A DNA stretch of 64,000 bases from Hypoxylon rubiginosum. Lineage: Eukaryota > Ascomycota > Sordariomycetes > Xylariales > Hypoxylaceae. Under the pieces are notes generated by a model. That model did no database searches. It saw nothing but the letters and a program-made list of their open reading frames with translations, and was not told the DNA's origin. The stretch lies in NCBI GenBank assembly GCA_902806565.1, contig CADCXA010000039.1, forward strand, positions 248,001 through 312,000, written 5' to 3'. Both the position numbers and the translations under genes were made by a program. Below are positions 36,601 through 46,162 of the stretch, piece after piece (within the stretch, counting starts at the first letter, position 1; each line of letters begins with the position of its first letter).

Positions 36601-37733
36601 ACAGTCGACGGTGACATGGCCGATAACGGGCTGGCCTAGCTTGCTCTGCATAGTACGGAGTACGGGGTTTTGATAACGGGGGGGGCGTGCCGGACATCGG
36701 CCGGTAGTTGATAGTTGATGGTAGTTGACGATCTGCGATTGCTGCAGGGCTCCCCCCTCCCCTACCCCTAACCCCCTAGCCCGCAGTCAGACCTAGCCCA
36801 GATCAAAACCTTGCTGGTCAATATCTAGCATGTCTGGTTGTCTGAAGACGGTTAGATAACCTAGGTATCCTGGTCTGAAGAAAGCAATAAAAAAGCTTGC
36901 GCCCAAATTGTTACGCGTCGTATGATTGGGGGGGACATCGAGTCCATCGGTAAATGGCGCTTGGCGGATGGGCCGCTCTGGCCGCTACGCGCCGTCGACA
37001 GCGCACACCATATGCAAAAGAATGATGAGGTCAGTTGGTATCTGTTATTGTGATGGCCTCGTCTTCCGCATCCTCTAGATCCGGTAGCCTGACGCTTGTC
37101 ACCCTCGTCTTCGTCCCAGAGCAAACAAACTCTGTCGCCCCCTTGGGTCTCTGGTTCTCTAGGAAGCAATCCGCTTCTTCCTCGATTGGTATCGTCGCGG
37201 CAGCGTTGGCGTCTAACCTATCTCAACTCAGCAATAGTATGCGCGGGAGCTGCACGCCAACACAAAATAGCAGGGGTCGATGGATGTGACCCCGGATACC
37301 CGTGATTGGGTGTCAATGGGTGAGGTGCAGGTTTCATCATCACATCACCTCCATATGCAAATAGAACGTTGTCAGGCGTGCCGTAGCAGCGTAGGTGTGT
37401 GTGCCATCACCGTTCGGCTTAGATGGCTTGGATGTTACTCTGGCAGATATATATATAAGTCGATAGCTCCACACCCTGCTGATCTATAGCTCCCAACTTT
37501 CTGGTCGTATAAATAGTACTTATAATAATACCTTATTCCAAATCCTTATCTTATTGCATTCGCTGCGATAAGAAAGCCGTTGAAAATATAACTGCAACTA
37601 TCACTGCTCACAATCTATTTTTTTGGGCCTCTGACACATCGCCAGCCTTCCCTTCGGTAGCTGATTTGCACGAGGATAAAAGAAATACTACTCTTCTCAA
37701 AGCGGTGAAATTTCAAGCGATCAAACCAGCAAT

Positions 37734-38281
37734 ATGCCTACGGCTTCGAGCCAGTCAAGTCGGTCGACGGCTGGTGATGATATCGACGCTATCACGCCGT
37801 GTCCGCTTGCCCGCAGCACTTCGGAGGAAATGGAGGTCTCCGAACTTGTCGAGCCGATTGAAAAGTTCCAAGAATCGAGGTCACCCTCGCCCTGCTCTGA
37901 ATGTTCCTCGGTTCCCATGGACACGTCCGGAAGTAGGAGACGAGAATCGCTCAAGGCCTTGGAAGAGGGTACGAATGGCGACCCCGAGAGATTATGGAAG
38001 CGCATGCTTGCCCTCCAGCGGGCCTTCGGCTGCTACAAATCGGCCAGGATGAGCGCCGCACTCAGTTCGGGGGATTTCAGCCTGCTGTTACGTGAGTCGT
38101 CTCTTCTACCTCGCCAAGGGATTCTGTGACGTGGCTTGTTGACATGGCCGCTGACTTATGGACATTAGCTTCCAAGGCTTGCCTGAACCTGTTGAATGAG
38201 AACATGACGTTTATGCCCGACGAAGCAGACGCCGCATTCGGAAAATGGCAGCCGAGTAGGGATAACAGGCGCAACCCTTGA
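37734..38281 (+). CDS. Unknown small protein
   Basis: Two exons, 37734-38091 and 38169-38281, with intron GTGAGT...TTAG in phase 1, give 156 residues. The first 90 residues are Ser/Glu-rich and probably disordered (TASSQSSRSTAGDD; SPSPCSECSS). The remainder is a probable helical module beginning PERLWKRMLALQRAFGCYKS and continuing across the splice joint as LLLPSKACLNLLNENMTF. The joint is convincing because both sides read as one amphipathic helical region and the intron carries in-frame stops. There is no signal peptide, membrane helix or recognised domain. It is convergent with the SET-domain gene, with a gap of only about 250 bases. Confidence 0.68.
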
Positions 38282-38535
38282 GAAAACTAGATATGGATGC
38301 TTGGTAGTGCCTCGGGCCAAAAGCGTCAAGGGTGTGAGCATCGGTAGGACAAGCATATCATAGGAGTGTCGAGGAAGTTTTGGGTGCGAAAGGGGGCGTG
38401 TGCTCCGGTGGCATTGGGCGTCGGCGGTAGACTGCATTTTGATACCCCTTAGTTTGGAGTTTGAGAGAATGAATTTATCGATTTGCATCTTGCATACAGG
38501 TTGCCAGATCTGTACGTCCGCATCTACGCCAAAGC

Positions 38536-39867
38536 TCAACCGTTCCCTGCCATGAGACTACGGAGCGCATTTTCTAAAACCTTTCTACACTGATCGCGAT
38601 AGCATGTGGCCAGGTGCTGGTTACGGTTGGCAGCCTCGTATTCCGGCTCGTTCTCTTCGATATCTTCCAGATCGATACTCATCTTCGCTCCCAACGAGTT
38701 GATAATTTTCTCGAGTACTTGTTCCGAAATATCGCCCCGCATGATCTCGTTCAGGCTAACATCACTCGTCTCGCCCTCCCCTTTGGTGATTGATTCGTAG
38801 AGAGCCGCAATGAGAGTGTCCTGGATGTGTGAGAAGCACGGAAGACAACTCATTGACTCTGCGCTCAAGAGTTTCGAGCGTCCGACGAAAGAGCTCGGAT
38901 GGACCATCGGCCTCAACGACACGACGTGAGTAGCTGCCAGGTCGCCTGCGTCTGGGTCTGCTTTTGTTTTGATATGGACATAGTCATTGTGGAGCCTGTC
39001 ATCTTCTGAGAGTACGAATCCATAACCCAAAAGCAACTCGGCGTTGGTCTTCATGCCGTAATTGTTGAATACTTGTTCTCCAGCCGAATACCTCTGCCTA
39101 GTTTTAAGGGTACATACTCGGGCCTGCTCATCGGTAGTCCACGCGATTTGCGCCAACGGTGAGTGGTTCCCGATATCGTATAAAGGGAGCAGTACTGAGA
39201 AGTCGTCCAATTCGCACGGGAGGCCGCTCAGTGCCTCGGCCGGTAGAATAAGCGACGGGCGGAAGCTACGGCTAGTGAAGATACTATACGCCCAGTAGTA
39301 TAGTAGTCGAGTGTACTCGGCGTGATACCGTTCTGGTAGCAGCTTCATGGCGTCTTTGTACTCCTTCTTCAGGGTTGATTTGATGTCTTGGACAGCTACA
39401 AACGCATTCGTTCCCTTGAGAAACTCTATGTCATCAGAGGGCCACATGGCAGGGAGAGCGGTGCTCATGTGTTCCGGCTGAGGTAGAGTCTGGATATACG
39501 GCCACCATTTGGATTCGGAACCGAGAAGATATTCCTGCATGAGGAAAAATCGACCGACGACATGAGGTGGCGTCTTTTCTAGAAATTCTGCCGGAAAGTG
39601 GGACTGTTCCTCAAGGCCAGAGTTGTTTGAGGACGACGAAGGAGAGAAATCGGGATGACAACTAATTGCATCAAGATACGAGAGGGTCTTGGAAAGTGGA
39701 AGGGAGACTATGACATCGTCAACGCCAACCGAGCATGAGTCTTTAACGCGGTAGGATCCCTTGGTAACATCATCGTGATAGATTTCAATGGCGGGATTGA
39801 GACTGCCGCCTTCTTCCTCTACCCAGCGGAGTAGAGCATCGTACCGCTCCGTTACCGTAGCCATCAC
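38536..39867 (-). CDS. SET-domain protein lysine methyltransferase (SETD6/RKM-like)
   Basis: A single exon of 443 residues. The second Met (residue 2) gives the more family-like MATVTERYDALLRW. The split SET domain shows DIGNHSP at about 231-237 (the NH motif that binds S-adenosylmethionine) and VFNNYG at about 266-271 with the catalytic-region Tyr, followed by LLLGYGF. A Rubisco-methyltransferase-type substrate-binding helical domain occupies the C-terminal third. This architecture (SET first, RSB-like second) is that of non-histone methyltransferases such as the ribosomal RKM enzymes and SETD6. The exact substrate cannot be assigned. A Ser/Asn-rich loop lies at about 74-85. No intron is needed. 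Confidence 0.88.
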   Translation of the reverse strand: MMATVTERYDALLRWVEEEGGSLNPAIEIYHDDVTKGSYRVKDSCSVGVDDVIVSLPLSKTLSYLDAISCHPDFSPSSSSNNSGLEEQSHFPAEFLEKTPPHVVGRFFLMQEYLLGSESKWWPYIQTLPQPEHMSTALPAMWPSDDIEFLKGTNAFVAVQDIKSTLKKEYKDAMKLLPERYHAEYTRLLYYWAYSIFTSRSFRPSLILPAEALSGLPCELDDFSVLLPLYDIGNHSPLAQIAWTTDEQARVCTLKTRQRYSAGEQVFNNYGMKTNAELLLGYGFVLSEDDRLHNDYVHIKTKADPDAGDLAATHVVSLRPMVHPSSFVGRSKLLSAESMSCLPCFSHIQDTLIAALYESITKGEGETSDVSLNEIMRGDISEQVLEKIINSLGAKMSIDLEDIEENEPEYEAANRNQHLATCYRDQCRKVLENALRSLMAGNG

Positions 39868-40709
39868 TGTAAGCGGCCCAGGATGGATGAGAATTTGTCT
39901 TGTCGAGTTCTTAACGCGAAATATTTAGGTACCTAAAACTTATATATATGAGTTTCATGTAAAGCACAAAATAATAGGTACAAGCTTGTAACATAGGATC
40001 TCTTACATGTCCCTAGGCGGTACAATCAACGTCTTCAGGTCAATAACTTGTAAAGGTGGTTGCTTTAATAAGATCGAGCAGCGTTGAAAGAATGTTGAAG
40101 TTAATAAAAAAGAAATGAATATGATGATTGGTAGTGGGATTTGCGTACTGGTACTGTATACGTCCTATCTTTTACTGTATTTTTTACTGTATTTTCGTAC
40201 TGTTCCTTACTGCAAGTCCGCTAAGCTTCACCGACACTAACCCCGCACCCACATGTTCCCCTAATCCGTGCGCAGAACGTAGAAATACGTTGGGAGAGGA
40301 GCTGACAAGCTTCACCTCTCAATTGCACTATCCGGCGTGAATTAACCAACATACGTAAGCAAATAATCTCGATTATGAAAATAGAAGCCTACCTTAGGTA
40401 CCTAGGTTTAAAGACTGCTATATATAGCCTTTGGTCATTATATCGGTTCCAATCCTTAGGCACTTCAACCATGGCTACCTAGCTAGCGCTGACTATTATC
40501 GCAGTTGGGTAATAGTGAATTTTCATCAGCATGGATTATCTCATGTTGGTTTCGTATAGTTGGGGACTGTCAAAGATGGGCTCATGTGCGCATCAAATGC
40601 TCTTCCTTACGAGCTCTTAATATCTCGGGCTTATAAGAGGGCATACCCCTTTGCCGTAGAGTGCTATCTCAGACCTACTCGCGGCTTCAGCTTCGAGACT
40701 ACTTTGACA
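39868..40709. other. Divergent intergenic region (SET gene / FAD oxidase)
   Basis: It separates two genes transcribed apart. A CTATATATAGC palindrome near 40419-40429 is a TATA-like element about 280 bases before the oxidase start. Palindromic TTTAGGTACCTAAA-type motifs occur at about 39925-39938, and CCTTAGGTACCTAGG at about 40391-40406. No gene seen. Confidence 0.45.
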
Positions 40710-42235
40710 ATGGGAATCGCAACATTTATCGAACAGCTTGAGAAAGCGCCGGTTTCGAGGGACTCCAAAATCTGGAAAGACTCCTCTAAGGCCGACTTTC
40801 AAGAGTCTCTAGCACGATGGACCGACGTCGAAAAGAAGGAGCCCGGCGCAGTCGTTTTCCCAGCAACCGAGAACGACATCGTAGAAATTGTATGACCTCA
40901 GTTTACCCATTCTATAACATACGGGGATGGGACAGGCGCTGACATGCAACAATCAATGGTCAAATTAGCACTTGAAGCAACTGTGCCCTTCGTAGCAAGA
41001 GCTGGAGGCCATAGCTCGTGGTCGACAATTGGACCCTCCGGGTTCATACTGGACCTGAGTTTAATGAGATCAGTTACAGTCGATAGCGAGAATCGGACAG
41101 CTACCGCGAATGCTGGAGCGCTGATCGGAGATGTTGTGAAGGCGGTTGACGAGAAGGGCTACGCTGCTGGTAGGTCTGGCAACTGTAGAGCAACCGATGA
41201 TGCTGATACTAATGACGCTTAGTAACTGGGACGGTCGATAGTGTTGGTTTTATCCCTTCTACAATCGGGGGCGGCATCACACTCCTAGCACCACTTGTAG
41301 GCTTCGGTTCTGACAACATTGTGTCTGCTCGCATGGTAACGGCCAAGGGAGACATTATCACCATCTCCGAGGATGAGAATATCGAGCTTCTTTACGCGAT
41401 AAAAGGCGCAGGCCAGTTCTTTGGCATCGTCACGTCCCTTACGGTCAAGATACATCCGCTTTCTATCCTTGGGACGCCCGGTGGGACTGTATGGAGTGCG
41501 AGGTTGGGTTTCGATGTGTCCAAGGCGGCCGAAGTCGCCGAGGCAGCGATCCAAGTCAAACAAACTACAACAAGGCCGTACTGCCTGGCTGGAGTTTTAC
41601 CTGCACCCCCGACTCTGAATCCAATCATCATGGCCGTCATTATTCAACTCGGAAGCAAGGCAGACGCGGAAGAGGCCTTCAAGCCGCTGCTTGACCTTGG
41701 GCCGATAGCGGTTCTGGCTAGAGACGAGGTTCCTTTCGGTAGGGTGAATGAGGTGTTTGAAGCATTTGAAAGCAAAGGTGGGTTGAAAAAATGGCTAGCA
41801 GTTGGTCTCACAAGCATGAAGCAGTTCCAGCCAGAGGATATGACGAGACTTGTAGAGCAGCGCGCCAGGGTAACCGAGAAGTACCCATCTGCCAAACCGA
41901 CAGGTTCAGTCATCGAGTTTACCAGTTGCGGCCCTTGGGATAAGGTAACGGAGGAAAAGGAGACGGCGTGGTCACATCGCGACATTGCTATTTGGTGTCA
42001 TTTGCTTCGCTGGAGCTCTGACAAAGAGGGGCTTGATTATGCCTACGAAGTGGCCCAGGAAACCAAGGAAGACCTTCGCCGACGGCAAGAGAAAGACGAA
42101 TATTCCATTTACGGTAACTTTTCGCGGTCTGCACCGGTCAAAGAGCGCTTTAAAGGGTATGGGCGTCTAGAGAAGCTGCGAGACCTGAAATTGCGATGGG
42201 ATCCCGACGGTGTTTTCACCAGGGAGTTTCTATGA
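40710..42235 (+). CDS. FAD-linked oxidase (BBE-like, FAD_binding_4)
   Basis: The best model has exons 40710-40889, 40959-41169 and 41223-42235, about 467 residues. The second intron is ordinary (GTAGGT...TTAG) and joins KGYAA to VTGTVDSVG. The first intron is odd: the protein must pass from ENDIVEI to VKLALEATVPF, the donor is GTATGA, but the matching acceptor reads ATG rather than an AG, and no AG nearby keeps the frame. The protein has the PCMH-type FAD domain: VVFPATENDIVEI, RAGGHSSW with the His that can bind flavin covalently, GGGITLLAPLVGFGSDNI, and the GQFFGIVTSLTVKI strand. There is no signal peptide, unlike many secreted relatives. Such enzymes oxidise sugars or secondary metabolites; the substrate is unknown. 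If the acceptor is truly dead, the gene may be impaired. Confidence 0.8.
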
Positions 42236-42816
42236 AGCGGTCACGATGAAATATGAACTACCTAATGCTTATATGGCAGGATACCTAAATGAAAGCAAAA
42301 TGTTGCAATTTTCTTCTCCTTTTCCTCTCGACATCTATTTCGTATGTTGAATAAGTTGAATGAAAACATGGGAATAAATTCCAGCTCTAGCATTGAGGTT
42401 CTAGATTTGAACATGTCTAGGTACCTATATCTATGTATCTACCTGAGGTTTACATGCCTCGTATCTATGGCTCAAGGCTAGCAAATCGCAAATTGCAAAC
42501 TTGGGCTGCAAGTCAAAGATATGGATCATTCCGTGGCGATTTCCTCGATAGATTTGATAGACCTGCACCTGTCTTCCGTTATACCGTGAGCCACCTTTTT
42601 GGCCGACTGGGGTCGATACTCTGATTCTCACGAAGCAATTGTCAACCCATCTACCGTCAACCTTTCAATCTTTCAACTATCGTTAATCATTAATTCAATC
42701 CTTCGATCTTGTATCGTTAGCTCCTTCACCTTCAAATCTTCAACTTCGGCCGTCGATCATCATTAATTCGCTCATTCATTCAACCCGCATCTCCTTCGAA
42801 CTGGGCGGAACAGGAA
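42236..42816. other. Intergenic region before the 2EXR gene
   Basis: No gene. It contains TAGGTACCTATATC near 42419 and a run of TCAATC/TTCAATC-rich leader sequence at about 42655-42780 just before the 2EXR start. Confidence 0.5.
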
Positions 42817-43440
42817 ATGGACGACTGCTTTGATTCTCGTTGCCCTCGTGGTTGCGAGGACATTGACACTGGCTGTGGACCTCTAAGTCTACTCGATACG
42901 GGAGGTCTGAGAGGGGCCAAGTTGGGCAATGATGACGATGGCGATGGCGATGGCGATGGCGACGGCGACACCTGCACCTTGGGAACCGAGGTATCCAAGG
43001 TGCCAGTTAATTCAGTCATGGACCAGGCATCAAGCAAGCAAGATTCATTTCCCCAGTTCCGTCTACTGCCCATTGAGCTGCGCACGCTCATCTGGAAACA
43101 CTTCTGCCCCGACCTGTCGCGAAAGAACGGTAGAGTCATATACCTGGAGCTGGTCAGAATAGCCCCAATTACCTACACCGTACTAGAATCCAAAGGGGTG
43201 GGCGAACAGACGCGGGCACTGAGAGCCGTGATGTCAACCCATCATGAGAGTCGGCAGCTGGCCTTGGAATTCTTCCCCGAGACTCATAAGATTCGCGATG
43301 GCAAGGGAGAGATTCGGTATAACTCAGATCGGGATAAAATGATCTTGCGTTTCCGCTTGAAGAAACCACTCTTGGTTGACAAGAGCCCGGAGAACGACAC
43401 CACCACCAAAGTAAACGACCCAAAGAACTTGGAGGACTAG
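42817..43440 (+). CDS. 2EXR-domain protein
   Basis: A single exon of 207 residues. The 2EXR signature starts at about residue 78 (FPQFRLLPIELRTLIWKHFC) and continues with the second element (RALRAVMSTHHESRQLALEF). 2EXR proteins are very numerous in Sordariomycetes and Leotiomycetes, F-box-like in sequence, and have no proven function. The N-terminus holds several Cys and an acidic simple repeat (alternating Asp-Gly, about residues 38-51) coded by GATGGC hexamers. The protein ends in a Lys/Asp/Asn-rich tail. It is shorter than most family members (usually 250-400 residues), so a 3' exon could be missing, though I see no good donor that extends it. Confidence 0.75.
   Translation: MDDCFDSRCPRGCEDIDTGCGPLSLLDTGGLRGAKLGNDDDGDGDGDGDGDTCTLGTEVSKVPVNSVMDQASSKQDSFPQFRLLPIELRTLIWKHFCPDLSRKNGRVIYLELVRIAPITYTVLESKGVGEQTRALRAVMSTHHESRQLALEFFPETHKIRDGKGEIRYNSDRDKMILRFRLKKPLLVDKSPENDTTTKVNDPKNLED
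42928..42970 (+). repeat. Coding GATGGC hexamer repeat
   Basis: About six tandem GATGRC/GATGGC units encode an Asp-Gly run inside the 2EXR protein. In-frame hexamer gain or loss would change the protein length without a frameshift. Confidence 0.8.
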
Positions 43441-44655
43441 ACAGACATGTGTGAAGGGTAATACCATAACTGCCTACCTACCTGGTATGTATGTGCCTCA
43501 GAACGGTTGAGGATAGCACTAACGTTCTAGTCGTAGGAAGCAGACTGGATTGACCCTAGGGTTTCTTAATGTTCCGCAGTCAAGCAAAGCCGACATGCAC
43601 GCTCGTGGTACAGGTTCCATGTGGTGCAGCCTGGCATTCTCGTTTTTCTTGCCCTCAGCTACGCCGTCCGGAAGCCCCTCCTGCGGTTTTCATACAACCA
43701 GGAAACGCATAATACCTACTTTACATCTGAGGTCCAAGAGGTGTCTCCTATTGTCTTCTCGGTGGTGGGAGGGGGAGTGGCCCGATATGGTCACATTGTC
43801 AGGACATAGACAATGATCAGGCACCGAATACCTACAATCACGACGGTTAGTCCAAGGTGGAAGTGAGATGAAGAATATTTGTACCTATGGAATAATACCT
43901 CCTCAGTCTCTCATACTATGTGTTTCCTGTCGCTTGTCTGCTCATTTGGCCGGTCCTCTCGCACAAGTCTGGTTGCTATTTGCCTCATCCCAAGACTCTG
44001 ACCAAGACTTCCGACTTGGCCCTCCCATTTCATTATTTTCCTCTTGGCAGCTTGAGAGTTCTTAACATGACTGCGCCCTTCCCTCACAACGTTGTTGGGA
44101 TATATTTAAGGCCGATTATCGCTCTAGTGGGCCGGACGCGTCATTTCTAAAATATTTCATTGGATGCACAAGGGGAAGATAGGACGAATACACGCCCTAT
44201 TGGATGTAGGTGGGAAGTAAAAGGTAACATATCGCGACGGGGGTGCGATGTTGTATTACAAATGCTAGAATTAGTCAGCCATCGAGACGGGGATAGAGGA
44301 CTACCTAAGGAGGGGGATAGGGGCTGAGGGGATAGGGGCGGAGACGTTAACGCACTCCACAAGCCCACAATAGGCAATTGTCAAGTAGCTCTTGGGCAGG
44401 TTTCACAGGATTGCTAGTATATTAACTTCCTTTCTCCCGGGTTATACCAAGGTTAAGGTGTCTTGACGTATGTCCTGTTAAATACTTAGGTAATTCAAGG
44501 GCAGCAAAGTGCTTCTTTGACGTCAACGAAGAACAAAAGATTCCATCCTACTACGAACCTCATTAATAGTGTATTTATAATCTCCTAATCTTCCACGAAG
44601 TAGCCTACTCCGAAAGACAGCCTACTTCCAAGCTCTAAGAGAAAATACGAATACT
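43441..44655. other. Intergenic region
   Basis: No recognised gene. A CTGCCTACCTACCTGG motif lies at about 43469-43484. The final 250 bases should contain the promoter and leader of the reductase gene. Confidence 0.5.
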
Positions 44656-45699
44656 ATGGCGTCCAAGATGAAGGCTTTGGTTACTATCGAGGGCAAGACG
44701 GCAGCAGTCCAGGATGTGGAAATCCCGAAGCCTGCTGAGGGCGAGATACTAGTCAAAATCCACTATGTCGCACAGAACCCTACCGACTGGAAGGCAATGC
44801 AGGCTTCGCCTCCCGGTCGCATCATCGGCTGCGATTTCGCCGGCACCGTTCATGATAGCAACGGCTCCCACTGGCGCGAGGGCCAGCGCGTCGCCGGCTT
44901 TGTCCAGGGTACCTCCGACAATCCTCTCCGAGGCGTTTTCGCCGAGTACGCCGTCGTCGAGGCAAGCCTGGTCTACTCCATCCCGGAACAGGTCACCTAC
45001 CAAGACGCCGCCGTCATACCGCTCGCCTTCGCGACATCGGTGCAGGCGTTATTTGATAGGCTAAAGCTGCCGGAGCCGAGCAAGCCAGCCAAGAGCGCCA
45101 TCCCCGTCTTCATCAACGGAGGCGCGTCGAGCGTCGGGCTGTACGCCATCCAGCTGGCTAAACTGGCCGGGCTGTTTGTTATTACGTCCGGGTCGCCCAA
45201 GAATCACCAGCTCCTAAAATCTCTCGGCGCAGACGCTGTCGTCGACTACAAGGACCCGGATTGGCCCCAACAGGTCCGCAAGCTCAGCCACGATGGCCTC
45301 GAGCATGCCTTTGACTGTGTGTCCGAGCACGGTACGCCCGAAGCCACGGCCAAGGCTCTCTCGCCAACCAAGGGTGGCCACATCGTGACTCTCCTTCCCG
45401 TAAACCATATCAGGGATAAGGTCGAGAACAAGAAGGCCAAGCTAGAGAGCACCATCGTATACACTGTCTTTGAGCGGCCGCTCAAGTACGGCGCTTTCGA
45501 CTTCTGCGGAGAGCCCACTCCGCAGGACAAGGCTACGTGGGAGAAGTATCTGACTCTTCTGCCAGAATTACTGTCAAGCGGCAAGATCAAGCCCAACCCG
45601 GCCAGAGAACTAGGTGGCATTGATAAAATCTTAGCCGGCTTCGAGGAGCAGATTCAGGGCAAAGTCAGCGCCGAGAAACTTGTCTATAAAATTATTTAG
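44656..45699 (+). CDS. Medium-chain zinc-type oxidoreductase / trans-enoyl reductase-like
   Basis: A single exon of 347 residues. It has the GroES-like N-terminal domain (MKALVTIEG, ILVKIHYVAQNPTDWKAM, GCDFAGTV) and a Rossmann NADPH-binding domain with the GGASSVGLYAIQLAKLAG loop at about 152-169. The Cys/His catalytic zinc ligands of alcohol dehydrogenases are absent, as in the quinone-oxidoreductase/ToxD/LovC branch that reduces activated double bonds. Members act alone or as trans-enoyl reductases beside polyketide synthases; no synthase is present here. Two in-frame Met codons (residues 1 and 5) compete for the start. The FAD oxidase lies 2.4 kb upstream on the same strand, but nothing proves joint function. 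Confidence 0.88.
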   Translation: MASKMKALVTIEGKTAAVQDVEIPKPAEGEILVKIHYVAQNPTDWKAMQASPPGRIIGCDFAGTVHDSNGSHWREGQRVAGFVQGTSDNPLRGVFAEYAVVEASLVYSIPEQVTYQDAAVIPLAFATSVQALFDRLKLPEPSKPAKSAIPVFINGGASSVGLYAIQLAKLAGLFVITSGSPKNHQLLKSLGADAVVDYKDPDWPQQVRKLSHDGLEHAFDCVSEHGTPEATAKALSPTKGGHIVTLLPVNHIRDKVENKKAKLESTIVYTVFERPLKYGAFDFCGEPTPQDKATWEKYLTLLPELLSSGKIKPNPARELGGIDKILAGFEEQIQGKVSAEKLVYKII

Positions 45700-46162
45700 G
45701 ACTGAACTATGTAAGAAACGAGTATATACATACCTAACCTGAGAGATACCAAATAACGCCGGGACCGCTTGGTGAGCTTCGTGTCACCTAGGCCGAGCTC
45801 ATGTCACACATAGCCGCTGCAATAATCGAGTCTTAGGAGGTGTCGTGATACAATTATCTCTTGTTCCTGGTATATTGCCCCAGTGAAGCTGACACCTATG
45901 GGCATAAATCGCACTGGAATGTTCAGGCAGCGAAGATAGCGAATTTTGACTCCATCGTAGGCCCAGTATCCTCCATTTCCTCCCGAGGTACCTAACATGC
46001 CTAATATAGGGGACTGCCTCCAACTAAACGTGCGAGTACCTAATTTAGTAGGATGGATATCTGGTATATCAGCAGTAGCTAATCTACGGAGCCTCTCGTG
46101 AGACCATCAACCCAGCATACTACAGTCTATCAGCTCTTACTAGCAGATACCAATTCTTGGAA
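45700..46162. other. Convergent 3' spacer
   Basis: Between the 3' ends of the reductase and the threonyl-tRNA synthetase genes. No gene or repeat recognised. Confidence 0.5.

Larger units (their letters stand above)
32863..37733. other. 4.9-kb region without recognisable genes
   Basis: No protein family or spliced gene is seen. It contains the (GATGMA)8 microsatellite at 33121-33168, a palindromic TACCTAGGTACC cluster at 33640-33673, a T-rich run at about 35003-35053, and a short ATGGCGATAACGGG-like GC-poor/GC-rich mosaic near 36600-36780. A T-arm-like TTCGATT at about 35160 on the minus strand does not extend to a tRNA. Composition is ordinary. Confidence 0.5.
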
